Below, one piece after another: positions 9,239 to 18,983 of a stretch of DNA of 34,998 nt (position 1 is the first letter of the stretch; each line of letters begins with the position of its first letter). The translations under genes and the position numbers were made by a program. Source of the DNA: Rachicladosporium sp. CCFEE 5018 (taxonomy: Eukaryota; Ascomycota; Dothideomycetes; Cladosporiales; Cladosporiaceae); NCBI GenBank assembly GCA_002077045.2, contig KZ111152.1:181575-216572 (forward strand). Reading direction: 5' to 3'. The notes beneath the pieces are model-generated. The model made no database searches. It had not been told where the DNA came from and saw only the letters and a list, made by a program, of their open reading frames with translations.

Positions 9239-9403
9239 ACGTATATTTCATTGGATCGTCGCCATCAGCGCGGCGAATCAACAGATTCACGACTTGCGGT
9301 GTCACAACACTACAGTAACAAGTCGCAGCACACGGATCACGAGCTCGCTATCGACTTACACTGCCCTCGCGCAGCGTTGGTTGTGCTGTGCATGTTGCGT
9401 ACG

Positions 9404-9547
9404 GCGCATCACCCGCACGTCGCATCACTCGCATGGCGCATCACTCGAACAGAGCATCACTTGCACGGCGCACCACTCACACGGCGCACCACTCACACGG
9501 CGCACCACTCACACGGCGTATCACTTGCACGACGCACTGCTACCACG
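9404..9547 (+). repeat. 16-bp minisatellite (copy 1, nine units)
   Basis: Tandem 16-bp units, consensus near GCGCATCACTCGCACG. Three consecutive units at 9468-9515 are identical (GCGCACCACTCACACG). The last unit is degenerate. The array lies 165 bp after the deacetylase stop. Copy 2 has two units fewer, which accounts for the 32-bp change in offset between copies. Confidence 0.9.
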
Positions 9548-9755
9548 ACGCATCGGAACGATATTGACCGCACAACACCAACGGAACCACCGTTCCACTT
9601 CGGTAATTACGCAGATCACGCGATTTGAACGGTATTGTATCCGAATTTCGCTGCAGATCTCGTGATGATTAAGCTTGAGTCAGCGGATAGAGCTACACTC
9701 ATTCACGCAACGAAGACGGCGGAGAGTAATTGATCTTCGCAGCAATCTTTAGCGA

Positions 9756-12011
9756 GTGGTCGTTGTCGAAGCGCTTAAAGGCGCACACGTGGTAGTGCGC
9801 TTCGCACTCACGCCAAACGCATTCATCAAGGTGTGTCTCGAAGAGTGTCGGATGGCGCCAGGCACGCGTCACGGAGAGTCAGTCTCGGGGATAAACAACG
9901 AGGTCTAAGCTCGACTGACCGACGATGACAAGCGCCATTTCTTTGAAGGCACCGACATTGCTTTGGACAGCGGCAGAATCATATACTTCGTCGAGCAATT
10001 CTCGATTCTCGCTGAAGACGAGGGCTGCAAGCGCCAATACGATGTCAACGGCGCCAATCATCGACATAACCAACATCTACGAAGAGGATTTCGAATAATT
10101 GAAGGCTCGATTGAACAACGTACCAGACACTAAGCGTCGCGCGATGAAGCTCAAGCCAGGACGGCAGGAGGCTGAAGGTACGCGATCCGCACTAGTCCCT
10201 GAACACAACCAGCACTGGTTCCTGCAAGGGACGCCCAAGAGAGGACTCGCGAACAGAGAGGAAGCCGGGGAAGCAGCCGCGGTGTAACAATGAGCAAGAG
10301 GAAGGCGACGTGACCTACGTTGACAGTGGGATCAGCGAGGAGGACAGCGAAGACAAGAGCAGACCCCGCCGCCGCAGACCCATCATTAGTCAAGAGACAC
10401 GCGGCCTTGAAGCCAAGCCCACTCGTTTTGAGCGCAGACTTGGTTTCACGTCAAGCCTCGAGCAGGCTCCAACTTGGCGCAACTCAGCTGAGCTCGTGTA
10501 GCACGGTCTCCTATACCGTTCCAACATCTACGATACTCTCATCCGCCTCGCGTCACCCACTCTCTGCAAGTCGATCGCACCGGAGCTACTTCACCTCACC
10601 AAGCGCTCCCAACGTCGAGACAATCCACATCCTCTTTGACGCTCAGATCACTCCATATTCCGTAAGCTCCATCCGGAGTACTTGCTTGCTCCCGATCTCG
10701 ACCACGCCGAAGAAGCTCGTCTTACGGCAGAGATCGAGCATTCCGCCCTCAGAATCAACGGCAGGTTGAAGAACTTCATGATCCTCGCGAATCGTGTGAA
10801 ACAACCCGAGAGATTTGTCCAAGTACTCAAGTCTTACATACGGCCGCTGTTACTCGCCCTACTGCATCCAGACGTGCTACTCGCGTGGTCCAACGGCTGG
10901 GTGTCTGCAAACTACAAATGCTTCCGATCTCGCCGCAGGTTTGACGTACAGCGAAGCGCTCCTAAGACTTTACCACGTTACAGGATTATAATATCCTTCT
11001 ATATTCTCGACCGGAAGACGCAATCATACCGATGGCGCAGAAACATCAACTCGATGCGCGCGTCATCACGTTGCAGTATGACGCGAACGAGCCCACAAGC
11101 TCGTCTCGGAGTACCACTGCCTTCACAAGGCTCCAGAACGAGGCCGCGCCCATCCTTTCCTGCGCGCCGATAGAACCGCGTGGCATGTAGCTCATGACTA
11201 CACCATGCCGTATGGCAGGCCGTGGGCAGACTCGAAAGACTACAGCACAGATCAGCTGAAGTCTGGGACGCTGCCGCTGTACGACGCTATAAGTTCAATA
11301 AGCACGCGCGACGACCTTCCCCCATCTCATGCCAAGCTAACAGATCAGCTCACATATATGATCCTGTACATGATCAACGAAACCAATGAGATTCTGCGCC
11401 GATGGGCTCATCGGCAATGGCCGGCTGGCATCCGGCTCAACGGATGGCCGATTTCGAACCGCGTGCCAGCTCGCGAGCCAGCAATATCCTGATCGCAGCA
11501 ACATGGGAGATACTGCCACCTCGCCGAGCGCGACGCATTTGCGTTCATTGGAGGTGGTCACTTCTTCGAGATGGCACAGTCAAGTCCTGTACTGCAATTA
11601 CACCTCAAGGTTCGGGTCCTGTGCCCCGGTAGAGCTAAGCACATCAACATTGCTGGCAACGAGGCGAAGAGGGATCCCTCTCATATGTGTGCAGCGCTTC
11701 GAGCACAAGCGCATACGCATCGCTGGAGGTATCACCCACAGCACACCGCATCTGCAAAACATCATGACTGTCCATCAGCATGTTTGAGCTCCTGATACTG
11801 CCGTTTTCATCGTAACAACGGCACAACTGCCACAGCTCGATGCGCGCGGAATTCCCTCACACTTCGTCATTGGCAGACCAGACAATTTAGTATTTCAGGC
11901 TTCGACTACATCATTACGTCAACAAAAGCATGGGGTGCAAACCGCGTTGCGTCGTCGGAGAACCAAGATGGCCTACCAGGGTGAGTCCATGCTCGCATAT
12001 GGGAGTCCATG
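9756..12011 (+). pseudogene. Decayed protein-coding gene of unknown function (copy 1)
   Basis: Protein-like sequence jumps between frames and is broken by stops. One frame reads from 9756 through VVVVEALKGAHVVVRFALTP, a TAA (9906-9908), and on as LTDDDKRHFFEGTD. Another starts at 9925 and is cut by TAA at 10096-10098. A frameshift lies near 10285. A third block (CNNEQEEGDVTYVDS...) runs to TAG (10499-10501) and continues as HGLLYRSNIYDTLIRLASP, broken by TGA at 10637-10639. Later fragments include AWHVAHDYTMPYGRPW and FAFIGGGHFFEMA, then HFVIGRPDNLVFQ to about 12011. The 9906 and 10499 stops and the frameshift are shared with copy 2, while 10096 and 10637 are unique to this copy. I recognise no family. 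An intron-rich live gene is possible but would need many unsupported introns. Confidence 0.55.
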
Positions 12012-12033
12012 ATCGTTAAAAGAGCAAAAGAAT

Positions 12034-12233
12034 ATGCGCACCATCGCCAATCCAGTGATTGTAGCTTGTGTGCTATTCACCATCTCATTGATATCGGCCG
12101 CGTACTTATCAGTGAGTCAGCAGTTGAGGGGAGGTAGGCGATCATCGCTAAGAGCTGATGTCTAGACATGGAATCGCGCAGTGGCGCCAGCCTGGTCTCC
12201 GTCGCAACCATCTTCCTAGGACTCTCATGATGC
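12034..12233 (+). CDS. Possible small membrane ORF, two exons
   Basis: The ATG at 12034 opens MRTIANPVIVACVLFTISLI, a single hydrophobic segment. The frame runs unspliced to a TAG at about 12165 (43 codons). A GTGAGT...TCTAG intron of about 54 nt starting near 12112 would instead join a second short exon ending near 12219-12233. There is no homology I can name, and it sits between two decayed coding regions, so it may itself be a relic. Confidence 0.2.
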
Positions 12234-12462
12234 ATGGCCTGACTTTGCTCGTCACGCTGGACTGGTAGGAGGCGTCCGCAGTTAGTCCGCAGACGCCTTG
12301 AACCATCTCGAATAGTGGTGCAGGTTCTTAGGAGCGACTAAAGGCGTTACACAGCTGCCCGTTGACGAGTCGCGACTAGAGCTTTGGCCGTTTAGTGTGA
12401 GTGATGCGACAAGTCGATTCATTCTCTCCTTCACAACGACAGAATTCCTGCTGTTCTGCTGA

Positions 12463-13676
12463 GCAAACTACGACAAAGCATTGGCTCAGGTAAAGGCACG
12501 CGGTTACATTGTAGCGCTCGCGGCGAAGCGCAAGGCGGCAGACGTCTTGCGTCGCGCAGATCACATTACCAAGCGCCTTTTCGCCGACGAGTAGTACACA
12601 GTGTCTGCTTGCTCAGAATCGAACGAGATGTCTGGCGAAGAGATGCTTTCTCATTACGTCGCCAACGTAGAGCAAGAAGAGAAGTGAATGTCGTTTTTGG
12701 AAAGTCCAGAGGGCAGCCGAAGACAACAACAGCGGTGAACTTCCCCGAAGAGCTCGCCACATATGACAGCAATCTCTCGGTCCTACTCAACACCTTTCCA
12801 TACTCCGTCGACGACGAGAGCAGGGATACTGTTGGGTCTGATACTTTCTTGCAGGCGGATCTTCTCGATATTGCTCAGACACCAGACATTGGTAAGCTCG
12901 AACTGCAACCGTCCCCGAAAGTAAGGCGGCAGGCACCGAGCTCGTTACCGAACACAACGGAAGAAATTACCGACCGGAACGTCACGAGGGTCACACGACC
13001 TGAGGATGTTGCGCTGCCGTCAATTGAGCGGACCACACAGCCTCAGCGGCTCGAAGACATTGTCAACCTCCCCGAACAAGTGGTTGCGGAAACGAGCACT
13101 ACCGCACAGACGGGTAACATACCGAGCGCTCAAGCAGCCAACGCGCTGTACGCACCCCAACTCAAACCACCCATCAATCGTGTGCTAGCACGCGCGGCTG
13201 CGAGCGATTCCGAAACACCGAAGACCACGGCCACTCCCAACGAGATCTCGTCGCACCCTAGCGACGTCAATCAAGACGTCCGCTCCGTAGGACCAAGTGG
13301 TTGAGGAAGAACGGCAAGCGCCAGAGACAGTCGAACGCGTGGTGACTTCTGATACACACGTGAAGCTCGCCTACGACCAACGAGTACCCGAAAACGGCAC
13401 GCCTCGTTACAGGCAAGCTGCAGGAGTGTACACGTGGTGCGGTCCCGCGCATATACAGATACTCACGAAGGAGCCCCCAACGATTTTCTCACAGACGACA
13501 GACCTAGACTGCCAGCCTCAGACGCAATGTCATCCCATCACATCGCAACCCAACACTCGCGCTCAAGGAGCAACGCATTCCCTCCTACAACAATGATAGC
13601 ATTACAGAGTACGTTACGTACGATGCAGAACTCGAAGTCCACTTGGACTCCCCCACAGAAATCTGTGTCGACATGT
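12463..13676 (+). pseudogene. Decayed coding relic with several frameshifts
   Basis: Consecutive protein-like blocks lie in different frames. 12463-12594 contains YDKALAQVKARGYIVALAAK and ends in TAG; the same frame continues as SGEEMLSHYVANVEQEEK to TGA at 12685. Frame 0 is open from about 12690 to 13290 with an acidic, low-complexity, probably disordered sequence (NFPEELATYDSNLSVLL). Another frame follows from about 13290 (VVEEERQAPETVERVVTSD), then another from about 13450. A final block (DAELEVHLDSPTEICVDM) ends in TAG near 13676. The longest open piece is 12609-13304 (231 codons). It may be the continuation of the decayed gene at 9756-12011. No family recognised. Confidence 0.45.
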
Positions 13677-14442
13677 AGGAGGTGGGGGCGGACAGCCACG
13701 TGCGTCGACAGCAGGGTTCGAGTCTCGTTCTGGATCAAACGTTCGTTTAGTCGTCGTGGTCGTCGTCGTAGTCTCGTCCTAGTGCTATCGGGACGGCGCC
13801 GAGGCGAGCTTCTCTCCTTTCGCGTTCTCACTCTTCATCTACAGTTTGCTACTCCTGACTTACACTTTCGAGTCGATAGAAATGGACAGCACTGATCCTC
13901 TTCACTGGCCCCTTGTCATTACCTCGACTTGACACACTTCGTCATCTTTGACGGCTTAGTGTCTCCGTTCACTTCAAGGTCATAACACCTATCTTCTTCA
14001 CTGATGTGTCTTCATTCGTCCATCCCCTGACTTCTCATCCTCTCCCTCAATTCGAATTACTTCGACTCGATGAAGGGTCTTGACTTCAATGATACAGTCC
14101 GCATCACTCCGAGTTTCTCCTCTTGTAAGCAATCATTCCTTTCCGTTCACTGCTGGCGACTTCTATTATGTGCGACTTCATCAGCACCCTGTCACCTCTC
14201 AGCACGCGCATTTCGAGACAGGCTACTTCGAGACGCGGTTGGTGCGTCGAGAGACGCACTCACATGAGCCCTACAGACACCCAGGAATCCCAGAGCTATC
14301 ACATTACTTACGAAGCTCGATTCCATTGACATAAGCTTGGTGTCGGTGAGTGATGCGAGACTCGCGAATAAGGTGCAGCGATGGTAGCAGTTGATCCTAA
14401 AGTACCACCCTCTAGACTCCTCACCCGGACACGTCTATCAAT
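13677..14442. other. Intergenic region downstream of MRC1
   Basis: About 770 bp, pyrimidine-rich on the plus strand, with a GTCGTGGTCGTCGTC-type simple stretch near 13755. A short open frame at 14080-14334 has no recognisable features. The region should include the MRC1 3' UTR. I see no RNA gene. Confidence 0.4.
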
Positions 14443-17400
14443 CTACTCCCACCCTCCACCAGACATCCTCGCCATCGATGCCGAAGCTGCCCTCCTCAAC
14501 GCGGCAACCTTCGCCGTAGCTTCTGCCTTCCTGACAGCACCAGCTTCGAGTACCGCCCTTCGCTCCTCAGCCCGAGCCTGTGCAGCGAACGAGCTCTTCC
14601 CACTTCCACTCCTCGTGCCAGCTCCCACAGTGACACCTCTATCACCACTAGCCCTGGCCCCGTGCCCGATAGTGACACCTCTCTCATTCGCCCCTGAAGC
14701 AGTCACATTCGTCGTCGCACGCCGCATGAGCGAAGGCGCCTTCCCCGCAGCCGTAGCATTACCCCATGCCGACCTCGAGCCAGTCGAAGAGCTACTCGAG
14801 CTGTTCCCTCGCTTCAGACTCAAACGATCCAGCACCGCGCCTACAACAGGCTTCGCAGGCGTCCTACGCTGCGAAGCTGGCAGACGAGGCGGAGGCATGA
14901 GCGCCGCGTCCTCCATAGCTTTCGGATTCGGGGCAAAGCCACCGCTGTTCTGGCGGGCCAGCTCGGCGGCTTCATCCTCTTCAGCTTCTTCCTCATCGTC
15001 GCTGACAAGGTGAACGCGGCCGTCTGTCGTAAGTGGACCATCAGCATACTCGTCTTCAGAGTCCGAGCCAGCATCGGCAGGATCGACGAAGGTGTTGTTT
15101 GCTTGGCCGGGTTCGTCCAGGAGGAAGCTGAGGCTCTCGCGGACTTGAAGGAGGGATGTTGGGCGACTGAATGCTGCGTCGTCGACTTTCGATCGCCGCT
15201 CCTGTGGTCGTGGACAAGCTTGCTTCACCTCGCTATCATCTTCTGAGCGTTGCGTGTTGCCATTGACTTCCCCCAGTGGCACAGGTGCGGCTTCTGTTTG
15301 AGATTGCTGACTCTCTTCTGGCAGTCCCGCAATCTCTTCATCAGGCTCTTGATCGTCAAGATCGACAACATCCTCAATCTCGGCGTCATCATCAGCGATC
15401 GCGCACAAGAAAGCATCTTTGCCCTTGGTCTGCTTGCCCTTCTCCATCCAGTCTCGGACACCCTCGTCTTGCAACAGTAATCTTCTCTTCTTCGCTTCTT
15501 CTCTCTGCCTTATCTGTCGACGCCGCACAGCAACATCATCCTCATCTTCGTCCAGATCCCAGCCGCCTCCTGCAGTCCGCCTACGCAGCGCTCCTGTAGT
15601 CAGGTCCTTGTAGAGCTTCTTCGTGGCCTCCTCATCATCAGCACGCTGCCGGTCAGCAAAGTGAGCAGCGATGGCTCGCTCGTCGACTTCAACATGCGAT
15701 GAGTCAATCATGGCGGCATCTTCAACTGTCTCAGGAGCGATCATGTCAGTGTCATCACCACCTAGCCCGGCGTACTCGTCCTCGGACTCCTCAGCCTGAT
15801 CTTCCATCATACGCTTGAGCTCCAACTCAGCCTCTGCACGGTCAGCAGCACCCAGCGTCTCGATACGACGGCGCTTCATCTCTCGGAAGGCATCCTTCTT
15901 GCTTGCTGGCGGAGCTTCATCGTCGCTGTCGTCTGCAACAATAGGCTTGCGCTTTGTGAGGCGACCACGCTTATGTGCCGCCGAGGGCATTGGACTTTCA
16001 CTGACACGGAGCTGGACGGTAGGCTGTGTCTCGTTATCTTCCTCAAGTACCGAGTCGAGGGTAAGCTCCCGTTGCAGCTGGCCGCGACGCACTGCAGACC
16101 AAGGAGAAGCCATGCCTGGATCCTGAGTCGGCTCCCAGCCAGGCGTCTCGGCCAATCCACTTTGTTGACGGGTCAGACCAGCTACCGGTGTCTCCGGCAG
16201 CTGCGTCTCCCAATTCAGCTGAATCTCCTGGGTTTCGACATCAGTCGGACGCTGCGTCTGGCTCTCATCTGCTGCAGCGTCGGCGTCAAATGACTGGAAG
16301 GTAGGTGGCATCGACATTGTGCTCATGGGTGCGATGCGGCCAAGCATATCAAAGCCGTCCATTTGGCTGTCCTCTTGCGTAGGGGTTTGCATCGTCGCGT
16401 TGAACGCTTGAGTTGGCGACATGATCTTGGGAGCCCCTGCACCTCCAAAGCCGAACGCCGCAAAGGGATCCTCGTAGGCGTCCTCTTGCGGCGCGGTGAC
16501 TGTGGGACCGTCCTCATCTTCGTCGTCCTCCAGGATGGCACGAGACTTACGCGACTTGCGCACCGGCAAGGGTGTCATCTCTAGAATGTCAGCCTGAGTG
16601 GCAGGGCGCTGAAGCTGACTCTTTGCGACAGGAAGTGATGGATCTTCGTCAACGTCGTCGTGAGGTCCTTCGGACGCCACCTCTGCGTCATCCTCATCGG
16701 CTTCTGCATCGCCGTCGTCCTCGGTCGACTCGTCCGCTGCATCGTCAACGAGCTCGTTCCCATCGTTTCCGACTTCTTCACCTTCATCCTCACTACCGCT
16801 CATGGCGTAGTCGCCATCTTCGCTCTCGTCATCACTAGCATCCATAGCCACCTCCTCACCTGCCTCTTTTCTTGCAGCCTTCTCAGACTTTCTCAGATCC
16901 TCAGCCTCCTGCCTGGCTTTGTCTAGCAAGTTCTCGAAAGATTCTGATTCCCTCTCACGTTCTTCGACACTCTGCACGATGATTCCCTTCGCCTGTAGCT
17001 CCTGCAATCGCTCAAGCTGAGCTTCATGTGCCTGTTCGCGAGCGCGTTTACGCAGTCGTGCCTCGAGAACTTGGGGGTGGACTGATGGCTTCACGCTTCC
17101 GGGTTTGTTGGGCCTCGCATCGTTTTGGCCAATATGCGAGAGATGCTTGAGGATGTGAATGGCGTTCGAGTGATTTCCTGCCTTCTTTGCCGGCTGGACA
17201 CGATTAAAGACCTGCAGGTGTCGCGGCATGGGCTGCAGTATCTCCAGGTCGTCATTATCATCATTAGTTTCAACCCTTCGCGACACTGTTTTTTTTCCCC
17301 ATCGAGCGAGTTTGGACCCAGCTTCCTCGTGAACATGCTCTATAGGAGCACTAACAACGTCCAGTGGCCGCTGCGAGGATCTGAGGAGTTCGTCGATGTC

Positions 17401-18579
17401 TGGCAGCTCCTCATCGTCCGCCACCATGCTATCAAGCGTGTCCTGTCTGATAGGCACCATCTTCGCCAAAGCTCCCGAATCGACTAGCATCTTCTGCTTG
17501 TCGAACGGAGTCGGTGGGCTAGAAGGTGGCGTAGACCTGAGCTCTCGACGCAGACTGCGCGCTGGCGAGGGATCTATCGGATCGCTGTTAGGTGCGGATG
17601 AAGAGTCCTGTGGCTGTGGCGAAGGAACAGGAGTCTGACGAAAGTTGAATTTGGCAAACAATTCAGTGGTGCTGAACTTCTTCTTGACCTTCATCTGATG
17701 TGCTAGAGCCTGCTGACGAGACATCCTCTGAGTCTCGCGTTCCATCTCAAGTAGTGCTCGCTTGCTGGCTTTCCGAGTAGGTCGCGCGGCGTCGGAGAGG
17801 ATGCGATCGATCTCAGGGTTGGCGGCTACGTTCTCCTCAGCCTCAAAGATCTCGTCGGGTAGATCAAACGATGCATGCGCGGAGACTATTTGATTGCTGT
17901 CCTCGGCGTGTGCAGCTTTAGCGGCTTCAAGAGCAAGTCGCTCCTCTCGCTTCTGAGCCACGAGTTGTGCAAGTCTTTGTTTCGAGGTGAGAGCCAATGG
18001 GTTTGCGGGCAGATCGTCTTCAGCGTCGTCCTGATTGCTCAGTAATGATTTCGCGGGACTGACAAATAAGCTGTTGCCGTGCTCTGCTGGACTTAGGGTG
18101 AGAGGCCGTGTCGAAGCTACGTTTAAATCACGTTTATGCTTGAGGCCTGAGGATCTGACAGGAGTCGCTGAGTACAGATCTTCGTCGCTGCCGTCGTGGT
18201 CCGAGTCCAGAGCAGGCCGCACCTGAGAAGTAGATGGCGAGGTAGCGGTGGGCAGCATCCTTCTTGCAGCTCTCCCAGCAGGGCGTCGCACCAGATCGTC
18301 GTCAGCATCCTCGTCTATGTCCGAAGAAGCCTTAGCATAACCAGCATCCGTGGTGCGTGCAATGGGCTGAGAGGAGACGTCGCCGTCATCTCCGTCGCTG
18401 TCGTCTAGGAATGGTGATGCCACTTTCGTGTTTGGCAAGGGCGCTTGCCGTGCTGGAGGAGACGGTGTAGGTGCATCGTCAATATCAGCTAGCATCTTAG
18501 CGATCTTCGTGCGAGGGCTGAGGAAGTCATCGGACATTGGGTCGGCCAGCCCATCGAAAGTCGAGCTTTGGGATGACAT
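14443..18579 (-). CDS. MRC1: Replication checkpoint mediator Mrc1 (claspin homologue)
   Basis: Single uninterrupted ORF of 1378 aa, a normal size for a filamentous-fungal Mrc1. It is very acidic and mostly disordered. The conserved N-terminal third has the STTELFAKFNF block. An SQ/TQ-rich centre (for example ATQAD, PTQAF, PTQEDSQ, ESQTQRP, ETQLPE, ETQPTV) fits an SQ/TQ cluster phosphorylated by Mec1/ATR to recruit the effector kinase Rad53/Cds1. A later charged segment (AIAAHFADRQRADDEEATKKLYKDLTTG) fits the Mrc1-like domain. Mrc1 travels with the replisome, couples helicase and polymerase, and mediates the S-phase checkpoint. The start is the first ATG, with a MluI cell-cycle box 14-19 bp upstream. 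Divergent from the PPR-like gene. Confidence 0.9.
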   Translation of the reverse strand: MSSQSSTFDGLADPMSDDFLSPRTKIAKMLADIDDAPTPSPPARQAPLPNTKVASPFLDDSDGDDGDVSSQPIARTTDAGYAKASSDIDEDADDDLVRRPAGRAARRMLPTATSPSTSQVRPALDSDHDGSDEDLYSATPVRSSGLKHKRDLNVASTRPLTLSPAEHGNSLFVSPAKSLLSNQDDAEDDLPANPLALTSKQRLAQLVAQKREERLALEAAKAAHAEDSNQIVSAHASFDLPDEIFEAEENVAANPEIDRILSDAARPTRKASKRALLEMERETQRMSRQQALAHQMKVKKKFSTTELFAKFNFRQTPVPSPQPQDSSSAPNSDPIDPSPARSLRRELRSTPPSSPPTPFDKQKMLVDSGALAKMVPIRQDTLDSMVADDEELPDIDELLRSSQRPLDVVSAPIEHVHEEAGSKLARWGKKTVSRRVETNDDNDDLEILQPMPRHLQVFNRVQPAKKAGNHSNAIHILKHLSHIGQNDARPNKPGSVKPSVHPQVLEARLRKRAREQAHEAQLERLQELQAKGIIVQSVEERERESESFENLLDKARQEAEDLRKSEKAARKEAGEEVAMDASDDESEDGDYAMSGSEDEGEEVGNDGNELVDDAADESTEDDGDAEADEDDAEVASEGPHDDVDEDPSLPVAKSQLQRPATQADILEMTPLPVRKSRKSRAILEDDEDEDGPTVTAPQEDAYEDPFAAFGFGGAGAPKIMSPTQAFNATMQTPTQEDSQMDGFDMLGRIAPMSTMSMPPTFQSFDADAAADESQTQRPTDVETQEIQLNWETQLPETPVAGLTRQQSGLAETPGWEPTQDPGMASPWSAVRRGQLQRELTLDSVLEEDNETQPTVQLRVSESPMPSAAHKRGRLTKRKPIVADDSDDEAPPASKKDAFREMKRRRIETLGAADRAEAELELKRMMEDQAEESEDEYAGLGGDDTDMIAPETVEDAAMIDSSHVEVDERAIAAHFADRQRADDEEATKKLYKDLTTGALRRRTAGGGWDLDEDEDDVAVRRRQIRQREEAKKRRLLLQDEGVRDWMEKGKQTKGKDAFLCAIADDDAEIEDVVDLDDQEPDEEIAGLPEESQQSQTEAAPVPLGEVNGNTQRSEDDSEVKQACPRPQERRSKVDDAAFSRPTSLLQVRESLSFLLDEPGQANNTFVDPADAGSDSEDEYADGPLTTDGRVHLVSDDEEEAEEDEAAELARQNSGGFAPNPKAMEDAALMPPPRLPASQRRTPAKPVVGAVLDRLSLKRGNSSSSSSTGSRSAWGNATAAGKAPSLMRRATTNVTASGANERGVTIGHGARASGDRGVTVGAGTRSGSGKSSFAAQARAEERRAVLEAGAVRKAEATAKVAALRRAASASMARMSGGGWE

Positions 18580-18592
18580 GGCGAAGTCTCCG

Positions 18593-18598
18593 ACGCGT
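18593..18598. promoter_or_regulatory. MluI cell-cycle box (MCB), proximal
   Basis: ACGCGT just upstream of the MRC1 start. This is the core site of MBF (Mbp1-Swi6 type), which drives G1/S transcription; fission yeast mrc1 is a known MBF target. Confidence 0.5.
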
Positions 18599-18802
18599 TT
18601 ACTGATGGCCAGATTCTGTGCAAAGGGTAGGGTTTCAGTACACTCAATGAGCTATGCGTAAGGCTGTCGACATGGCCAGATAGTCCGTGATGCAAGACTG
18701 TCAATGCTAAGATGCTGAAGTAGTACAGATGTTTGTCGAAAGCAGATGTAGGTGTTTGCTCATATACTCAGTGGTTCGTGAGACGCGCCAAGGATCTACG
18801 CG

Positions 18803-18808
18803 ACGCGT
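18803..18808. promoter_or_regulatory. MluI cell-cycle box (MCB), distal
   Basis: Second ACGCGT, 224 bp from the MRC1 start, inside CTACGCGACGCGTTC. Two perfect 6-bp sites in 404 bp are more than expected by chance (about 0.1 site per 404 bp at even base composition). Confidence 0.45.
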
Positions 18809-18983
18809 TCCTTCACGCAGTGCGCAAAGCTACCAACGGCGGACGGTAGACTCCCGAACATCAGATTGTCAGACGCCCTCCCCCATACAGAGAGCATGGA
18901 ATCAATGCACTGTACATATATAATGGCATGAATGTCCTCCAATGCTGTCGCTCTTCGACGCATTATCCGCTCGCTAGGCCACC

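Larger units (their letters stand above)
512..11609 (+). repeat. Segmental duplication, copy 1 (direct repeat of 23930-34998)
   Basis: The stretch from the end of the SHB17-like gene to the middle of a decayed gene recurs collinearly and in the same orientation at 23930-34998. The offset drifts from 23418 at the left end to 23407 at the deacetylase and 23375 beyond the minisatellite, because of small indels. All gene structures, including every splice junction, are shared. The match begins exactly at an assembly gap and ends only because the window ends, so neither true boundary is visible. Confidence 0.97.
18580..18983. promoter_or_regulatory. Divergent promoter, MRC1 / PPR-like gene
   Basis: 404 bp between two divergent starts. 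It contains two ACGCGT boxes (18593-18598 and 18803-18808) and an ACGCGC near 18783. A TATA-like ACATATATAATGG lies about 70 bp before the PPR-like ATG. The PPR-like start has a textbook Kozak context (GCCACCATG). Confidence 0.6.

Noticed and set aside
13700..13735. tRNA-like B-box (GGTTCGAGTCT)
   Set aside because: No matching A-box, T-stem or acceptor stem can be formed around it.
14381..15013. Plus-strand ORF of 210 codons at the MRC1 3' end
   Set aside because: Antisense shadow of the low-complexity MRC1 C-terminus.
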